Source: Bacteroidales bacterium (GTDB taxonomy: Bacteria > Bacteroidota > Bacteroidia > Bacteroidales > Bacteroidaceae). Taken from it: DNA of 9,947 nt. The notes under the pieces were generated by a model, which was not told the DNA's origin, searched no databases, and worked only from the letters and a program-made list of their open reading frames with translations. The stretch is taken from assembly GCA_030523385.1 (NCBI GenBank), contig JAUNIV010000069.1, positions 1 through 9,947 of the forward strand, read 5' to 3'. Of the stretch, positions 5,350 to 9,947 are shown one piece after another; within the stretch, counting starts at the first letter, position 1; each line of letters begins with the position of its first letter. The translations under genes were made by a program, and so were the position numbers.

Positions 5350-6177
5350 ATGAAAAAGATAGGACTGATGGCGATAGCCGCCTTAGTGCTGGCCGGATGC
5401 AATGACGGCGGCGAGAAGAAAGCACAGGAAAACCTGCGCAAAGCAGAAGCTGCTCTGATAGCCGAGAATTTCAACGAGGCTAAACTACAAATAGACAGCA
5501 TCCGCATTCTGTACCCGAAAGCTTTCGATGCCCGAAGACAGGGAGTGAAGCTGATGCAACAGATAGACTTGAAGGAACAGCAGAAGAGCCTGATTTATCT
5601 GGATAGCATGATGGTGGAAAAGCAAGCACAGCTGGATTCCATCAAGGACCGTTTTGTATTGGAAAAAGACACAGCCTATCAGGAAACCGGCAACTATTTC
5701 TATCCCACACAGACCGTAGAAAAGAGCATAGGCCGTTCTTTTTTGCGCGGACAAGTAAACGAACAGGGAGAGATGTCTATCACCTCCATCTATTGTGCCG
5801 GAGGCACGTTGCACCACACGGCCGTGAAAGTGAGTGTGGGTAATGAATTTGCCGAAACTCCTGTTTCAAAGGACAGCTATGAGACTACCGATTTAGGACG
5901 TACCATCGAAAAGGCTGACTACAAGATGGGGGAAGACGGCGGTGTTATTTCTTTCATTACGCTCAACAAAGACAAGAATATCCAACTCCAGTTCATAGGC
6001 GACCGCACATATAAGACTGCCATGCAGCCCAATGACCGCAAAGCCATTGCCGAACTGGCGGATCTGGCCCGTGTGCTTTCGGCCATGGAACAAATTCGTA
6101 AGGAAAAGAAGGAGGCTAACTTAAAGATAGAGTTTGTAACCCGCAAGATGCAAGAAGATAAAGAGGAAAAGCTTTGA
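5350..6177 (+). CDS. Predicted lipoprotein of unknown function
   Basis: The 275-residue product begins with a lipoprotein signal peptide: two lysines, a hydrophobic stretch, and the lipobox LAGC with lipidated C17. The residues after it (NDGGEKK) are mixed and only partly resemble the acidic Bacteroides surface-export signal, so inner-leaflet or surface location is open. Residues 22-105 are predicted helical and charged, with a helix pair resembling one tetratricopeptide-type unit (around ALIAENFNEAKLQID and the following YPKAFDAR), then coiled-coil-like heptads. Residues 110-225 look beta-rich, and 227-275 is a charged helix. No catalytic motif or known family was recognised. The ATG has AAGG four bases upstream. 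It is divergent from the CCA gene and convergent with the peptidase, so it appears to be a single-gene unit and neighbours give no functional clue. Confidence 0.85.
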   Translation: MKKIGLMAIAALVLAGCNDGGEKKAQENLRKAEAALIAENFNEAKLQIDSIRILYPKAFDARRQGVKLMQQIDLKEQQKSLIYLDSMMVEKQAQLDSIKDRFVLEKDTAYQETGNYFYPTQTVEKSIGRSFLRGQVNEQGEMSITSIYCAGGTLHHTAVKVSVGNEFAETPVSKDSYETTDLGRTIEKADYKMGEDGGVISFITLNKDKNIQLQFIGDRTYKTAMQPNDRKAIAELADLARVLSAMEQIRKEKKEANLKIEFVTRKMQEDKEEKL

Positions 6178-6201
6178 TATAGTGGCGTTATTTGACTTTG
6201 T

Positions 6202-6259
6202 AAATTTACTGCCAGCAACCGATGAGCAAGAGAGAGCATCGGTTACTGGCAGTAGATTT
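6202..6259. terminator. Long bidirectional terminator between convergent genes
   Basis: Bases 6202-6224 pair with 6237-6259 in a 23-bp stem having one C-A mismatch (6216/6245) and one wobble pair, around a 12-nt purine-rich loop. It starts 25 bases after the lipoprotein stop and lies 63 bases beyond the peptidase stop. AT-rich flanks on both sides let it serve both genes. A smaller hairpin, CTTTCT with AGAAAG (6273-6287), lies between it and the peptidase gene. Confidence 0.8.
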
Positions 6260-6321
6260 GTTTGGCTTCCGCCTTTCTCACAGAAAGCAAATTAGAAGCT
6301 ATGCAGTCTTTGTGACTATGA

Positions 6322-8580
6322 TCATTTATCCTGATGGCGATTCAATTCATCCCATTGGGGCGGATTCACGCCCAACAGGTGGCGCACGAAGAAGTCATAT
6401 CGTTTGTGCTCGCCAAAGTCTTCACCCATGGTGTGACGTGCACCAGGGATTACCACTAATTCGAAATCTTTGTTCGCCTTGATCAGTGCATTCACCACCT
6501 GCATAGTGCTGGCCGGATCGACATTGTCGTCCATCTCTCCCACTACCAGCATGAGCGGACGGCGCAACAGGTGGGCATTCTCCACATTCGAGCTTGCTTT
6601 GTATTGCGGTCCTACGGGATAGCCCAACCAAAGTTCGTTCCACCAGATTTTATCCATACGGTTGTCGTGACAGCCGCAAGCGGAATAGGCAGCTTTATAA
6701 AAGTCGGGATACAGCAACACGGCATTCGTTGACTCTTGTCCGCCGGCCGAACAGCCGTAAATGCCTACACGGTCTATATCCATATAGGGATATTTCTCGG
6801 CAGCAGCCTTAATCCAAGCGATGTGGTCGGGCAGTCCGGCATCTTGCAGGTTTTTGTAGCATATATTCTCGAAAGCGCGGGAGCGGAACGAAGTGCCCAT
6901 GCCATCTACCATCACCACCACAAAGCCCAGTTCGGCCAAAGAAGTCATCCACCAGTTGTAGGACATGAAAGTCTTGGGCACATATTGGTCGCCCGGTCCC
7001 TGATAGATGTACTCTATGACGGGATATTTCTTTGAGGGGTCGAAGTTGGTGGGACGGACAATCAGTCCCCACATATCGGTCTTTCCGTCGCGTCCCGGAG
7101 CTACAAACACTTCGGGTGCTTTCCAGCCTTCTGCCTCCAAGCGGCTGATATCGGCTGTTTCGAGAGACATTACCACCTGGCCGTCTTGTGCATTTCGCAA
7201 GGCGGCTACGGGTGCTTTATCCACCATAGACCACACATCTACCAGATAATTCATATCGTCCGAGAACCAGGCGCGGTGCATTCCTTCTTCGGGTGTGAGA
7301 CACACCATGTCGCTGCCATCGAAGCCGATGCGGTAGTAACGGATGAGGTAAGGATCTTCACCGGGTTGCACGCCGTTGGCCGAGAAATAGATTACCCGGT
7401 TGTCTTCATCTACGCGCAACACATCGCGCACGTACCATTCTCCTTTCGTGATTTGGCAGACAGGCTGTGCGGTGGTACGGTCGTACATGTAAAGATGATT
7501 CCAGTTGTCGCGTTCGCTCATCCAGATGATGCGTTGGCCATCGCGCAGGTCGTGGCGGAAATGACGGACATAGTTCACGTATTTGTCGGCAGTCTCTTCT
7601 ATCAGCGGACGCACTTGGCTGGTTTCGGCTGAAAGCTCCAATATCCGGTAAACCTGATGTCCGCGTTGGTTGTATTCGAATGTAACGGCACGACTGTCTC
7701 TGTTCCATTCGGGACCGTAAACCTCATACTGGCGGTCGAACAGTTCGGTGGAAGGTATGACGGCACGGCCTGTCTCTACCTCGTAGATGCAAGGCACTTT
7801 GAAGGGCAGTTCATCGCCCGGCTTGGCATATTCCTGCTTGTGCAGCTTGGGCTGTAGCTGGTCGGTGGGCGAGGACTCTACGTAATAAACGTAACGCTTT
7901 TCTACCGGACGGATTTTGCAGGCGGCTACCTTCTTGCTGTCGGGCGACCAACGGATATAGGCTGAATAATAATTGCCCAGTGTGCCGTCTATGCTCAACT
8001 GCTTTTCTTGTCCGGTGGCTGTCTCCTTTACATATATATTATGGTTCTTGATGAATGCCGTGTATTTCCCGTCGGGCGATACTGCGGGCGATGCTGTCTT
8101 TTCATCGTCCCATTCCATCCAGTGCCGTTCTTTGGGCGGGACAGCCAGTGTGCCTTCATCGGCCAGCGCATTCTTCCGGACGGCATACATCCATCGGTGA
8201 CCGCCGAAAGCAAACCGGAGGGTATCCAACCCCTGATTGACGGACAGACGTTCCAGCATCAGTGCTTCCGGCTTTACCTCCTTGCCGGACTGACGGGTCA
8301 ATGCTGCCGCCAGCCGGGAATGGTCAAACAGCTCCTTGCGGTTCTTCTTGTCGGCATCCACCGATACGTACACGCGCCCTTCGGGAGTGTTTCGTACATA
8401 CCAGAAACGGTGTGTCCCTTCTATCCACTGCGGCTGCACTTTGTCGTAAAAGACATTTTGCGCACCAAACTTTTCTCTCAACGAATAAGCACGGCGGTAA
8501 TCCTCCACCGTACCTTGCGCAATAGCCATGCTCCCGCTAAGGAACATGGCTATCAACAGAATTAACCTACTAACCTTCAT
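6322..8580 (-). CDS. Secreted S9-family peptidase, DPP-IV-like
   Basis: Serine peptidase of the prolyl oligopeptidase/dipeptidyl-peptidase type, 752 residues, expected in the periplasm. A signal peptide covers residues 1-21 (hydrophobic 6-18, AIA before Q22). Residues about 60-480 form a DPP-IV N-terminal beta-propeller, with repeated WSPDSKK-type blades and the family stretch EYAKPGDELPFKV (250-262). The C-terminal alpha/beta-hydrolase has nucleophile S611 in GCSAGG, D684 in GEMDDNVDP, H716 in GARHTMG and the oxyanion tyrosine Y526 in YIYQGPG. The triad is complete, so it should be active. However, GWSYGG of true DPP-IV is GCSAGG here and the segment around HDNRMDKIWWNE differs from the DPP-IV proline pocket, so a proline preference should not be assumed. 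It starts 19 bases after the GH127 gene and is likely cotranscribed. Exact substrate unknown. Confidence 0.93.
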   Translation of the reverse strand: MKVSRLILLIAMFLSGSMAIAQGTVEDYRRAYSLREKFGAQNVFYDKVQPQWIEGTHRFWYVRNTPEGRVYVSVDADKKNRKELFDHSRLAAALTRQSGKEVKPEALMLERLSVNQGLDTLRFAFGGHRWMYAVRKNALADEGTLAVPPKERHWMEWDDEKTASPAVSPDGKYTAFIKNHNIYVKETATGQEKQLSIDGTLGNYYSAYIRWSPDSKKVAACKIRPVEKRYVYYVESSPTDQLQPKLHKQEYAKPGDELPFKVPCIYEVETGRAVIPSTELFDRQYEVYGPEWNRDSRAVTFEYNQRGHQVYRILELSAETSQVRPLIEETADKYVNYVRHFRHDLRDGQRIIWMSERDNWNHLYMYDRTTAQPVCQITKGEWYVRDVLRVDEDNRVIYFSANGVQPGEDPYLIRYYRIGFDGSDMVCLTPEEGMHRAWFSDDMNYLVDVWSMVDKAPVAALRNAQDGQVVMSLETADISRLEAEGWKAPEVFVAPGRDGKTDMWGLIVRPTNFDPSKKYPVIEYIYQGPGDQYVPKTFMSYNWWMTSLAELGFVVVMVDGMGTSFRSRAFENICYKNLQDAGLPDHIAWIKAAAEKYPYMDIDRVGIYGCSAGGQESTNAVLLYPDFYKAAYSACGCHDNRMDKIWWNELWLGYPVGPQYKASSNVENAHLLRRPLMLVVGEMDDNVDPASTMQVVNALIKANKDFELVVIPGARHTMGEDFGEHKRYDFFVRHLLGVNPPQWDELNRHQDK

Positions 8581-8599
8581 TAATTATAAAAGATCTACT

Positions 8600-9947
8600 T
8601 TATTTCACTTCCCATTCAAACAGTCCGGATGAATACTCGGCGGGCTGAACCACTTCCAGTTTCACGGCTTTGGTCTTTACGGGGTCGAAGTTTACTGTAT
8701 TGGGATTGCCCTTTGTCACGCCATACTTGTCGGCACCGGTTACCGGCTGCCACTGGCCTTGTGCATCCTTATAATATATCTTCCAGCTTTGCGGCACACG
8801 GCAACCTCCCCACGGAGCATCGTCAAACCAATACACCGTTGCACTGCTCACTTCGTTGACTTCGGGGAATTCGTAAGAAATCCATTCCGTACTTCCTTGC
8901 TTCGGCCACCAGTGGTAGTAAGGCATGGAGCGGTCGTTCTCGTCTTTCGGCACTAAACGGTCGTTGATGGCAGAGATGGATTTCACATTGTGCGAAGCAT
9001 CTATCTTGCTTTCCGATGCCAATGTGGCAGCCATGGCGGGACGCGATGCGCTCAACTCTTGCGGCAACCATACGGCCATGGCTCCTGCGCCACGGTGTGC
9101 CCATGCGTAATAAGGAATAAGCGTCAGCTTCACATCGGTTGCATTCACACGTCCGCGGTCGTCGTAACCCAAGGTCTGGGCATCGGTCTTCAACTGTGTG
9201 ATGCCATACAGCAATCCGGGATTCTCCACTACTTCAAACTGCGGGTTACGGTTCATAATCACGCTCAACACATCGAAGTTATTGTCGGGCCATTCGGCAC
9301 AATACACTACAGGACCCCGTTCTACGGCTACACGTCCACGGTCGGCTTCCACCTTGCTGTGGGCTTTTACGGTGCGCGGCTCCATGTCGAAGTGTACTTC
9401 TACGCGGTCGCCCTTCTTCCAGCGGCGGTCTATGCAGAAGTAACCATCCTTCAGTTCGCTCTTCACTTCTTCGCCATTTACCTTCACGGAGTAACCCAGA
9501 CGCTTGCCGTCGGTGTATGTATAAAGGTCACTGGGCACTACTTCGCCACGTACCCATCCCGGTATGCGCACTTTCATAGTGAACTGTCCGGCATTGTTCT
9601 TATTCACGCCGATGGTGATGTCACCCTTCCAAGGATAAGCAGTGCTCTGCTCCAATGAGACAGCCTTACCATTCACTTTCAGGTCGGATGTATTAGACAT
9701 GAACAGATTGACATATACGTTATTGTCCTTTACGGCATAGATATAGCCCGGCAGTGAGGGAATGAAACGGCAGATGTTGCTGGGACAGCAGGCGCAACCA
9801 AACCAAGGCTGACGCTGGTGCTGGCCGATGCTTTCCAACGGATTGGGGTAGAAGAACCCGCCACCATCCAATGACACGCCGGATATCAATCCGTTATAAA
9901 GGGTACGTTCCAGTACATCGTAGTATTTGGATTCTCCATGCAACAGG
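8600..9947 (-). CDS. GH127 (DUF1680) glycoside hydrolase, 3' part only
   Basis: C-terminal part of a GH127-family enzyme; the N-terminal part lies right of the window, and the frame stays open to the edge. Characterised members include beta-L-arabinofuranosidases acting on plant glycans. Numbering from the TTG codon at 9941-9943, DVLERTLYNG (9-18) and FYPNPLES (31-38) are family signatures. GCACCPSN (49-56) matches the Cys-Ala-Cys-Cys-Pro cluster which in Bifidobacterium HypBA1 carries the zinc ligands and cysteine nucleophile. The other catalytic residues (glutamates and one cysteine) should lie outside the window. Residues about 120-310 are beta-rich. Residues about 320-447 look like a discoidin/F5-8-type-C domain (EWISYEF, ATVYWFDD, VPQSWKIYYKD), a possible sugar-binding module. 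The TTG is an internal leucine, not a start. The specific linkage cut is not deducible. Confidence 0.92.
   Translation of the reverse strand, partial: LLHGESKYYDVLERTLYNGLISGVSLDGGGFFYPNPLESIGQHQRQPWFGCACCPSNICRFIPSLPGYIYAVKDNNVYVNLFMSNTSDLKVNGKAVSLEQSTAYPWKGDITIGVNKNNAGQFTMKVRIPGWVRGEVVPSDLYTYTDGKRLGYSVKVNGEEVKSELKDGYFCIDRRWKKGDRVEVHFDMEPRTVKAHSKVEADRGRVAVERGPVVYCAEWPDNNFDVLSVIMNRNPQFEVVENPGLLYGITQLKTDAQTLGYDDRGRVNATDVKLTLIPYYAWAHRGAGAMAVWLPQELSASRPAMAATLASESKIDASHNVKSISAINDRLVPKDENDRSMPYYHWWPKQGSTEWISYEFPEVNEVSSATVYWFDDAPWGGCRVPQSWKIYYKDAQGQWQPVTGADKYGVTKGNPNTVNFDPVKTKAVKLEVVQPAEYSSGLFEWEVK

Noticed and set aside
6178..6321. tRNA-like fold between the convergent genes
   Set aside because: The nested stems lack tRNA arm lengths, anticodon loop and T-loop sequence; a terminator explains the main stem.
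8990..9658. Plus-strand open frame of 222 codons opposite the GH127 gene
   Set aside because: Antisense shadow with no family features; the minus frame carries the GH127 and discoidin motifs.
9941..9943. TTG as the start of the GH127 gene
   Set aside because: The frame continues upstream (CTG at 9944-9946) to the edge, and the family needs several hundred more N-terminal residues; this is an internal leucine.

Overview
The window reads as chromosomal DNA of an anaerobic gut-type Bacteroidales bacterium, most likely Bacteroides or Phocaeicola. The evidence is the -7 boxes of the Bacteroidetes form TAnnTTTG at several intergenic regions, weak Shine-Dalgarno sites, an oxygen-sensitive class III ribonucleotide reductase, a lipoprotein with a Cys-lipobox, and a GH127-type glycosidase next to a secreted S9 peptidase. 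No rRNA, tRNA, insertion sequence, phage gene or CRISPR array was found. The species cannot be fixed from the sequence.

Layout. 1-741 holds no convincing protein gene but is rich in structure. It has a pair of 30-bp inverted repeats (95-196), then what looks like a stand-alone small RNA read leftward (about 624 to 311) with its own promoter, a GNRA-capped 5' hairpin, a C-depleted body, two 3' hairpins and a U-run, and then the terminator of the nrd operon (682-728). 742-3483 (minus) is nrdD-nrdG, the anaerobic ribonucleotide reductase and its radical SAM activase. 3484-3800 is the nrd control region, with a -7 box, two matching TTTC-SS-GAAA boxes, a leader of about 200 nt with hairpins, and a possible 17-codon upstream ORF. 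3801-5225 (minus) is a tRNA nucleotidyltransferase (CCA-adding type) with an HD domain. 5226-5349 is a divergent promoter region. 5350-6177 (plus) is a lipoprotein of unknown function. 6178-6321 is a convergent gap with a bidirectional terminator. 6322-8580 (minus) is a secreted S9-family peptidase with a DPP-IV-like propeller. 8600-9947 (minus, cut by the right edge) is a GH127/DUF1680 glycoside hydrolase with a C-terminal discoidin-like domain, only 19 bp upstream of the peptidase.

How the genes fit together. nrdD and nrdG form one functional unit that makes deoxyribonucleotides without oxygen. The CCA enzyme and the lipoprotein are transcribed divergently and have no obvious link to it. 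The GH127 and S9 genes look like one operon for breaking down a glycosylated substrate; plant hydroxyproline-rich glycoprotein is one testable idea.

The most novel material is non-coding: the candidate small RNA, the inverted-repeat element to its left, and the paired boxes upstream of nrdD. All rest on hand inspection of sequence only.
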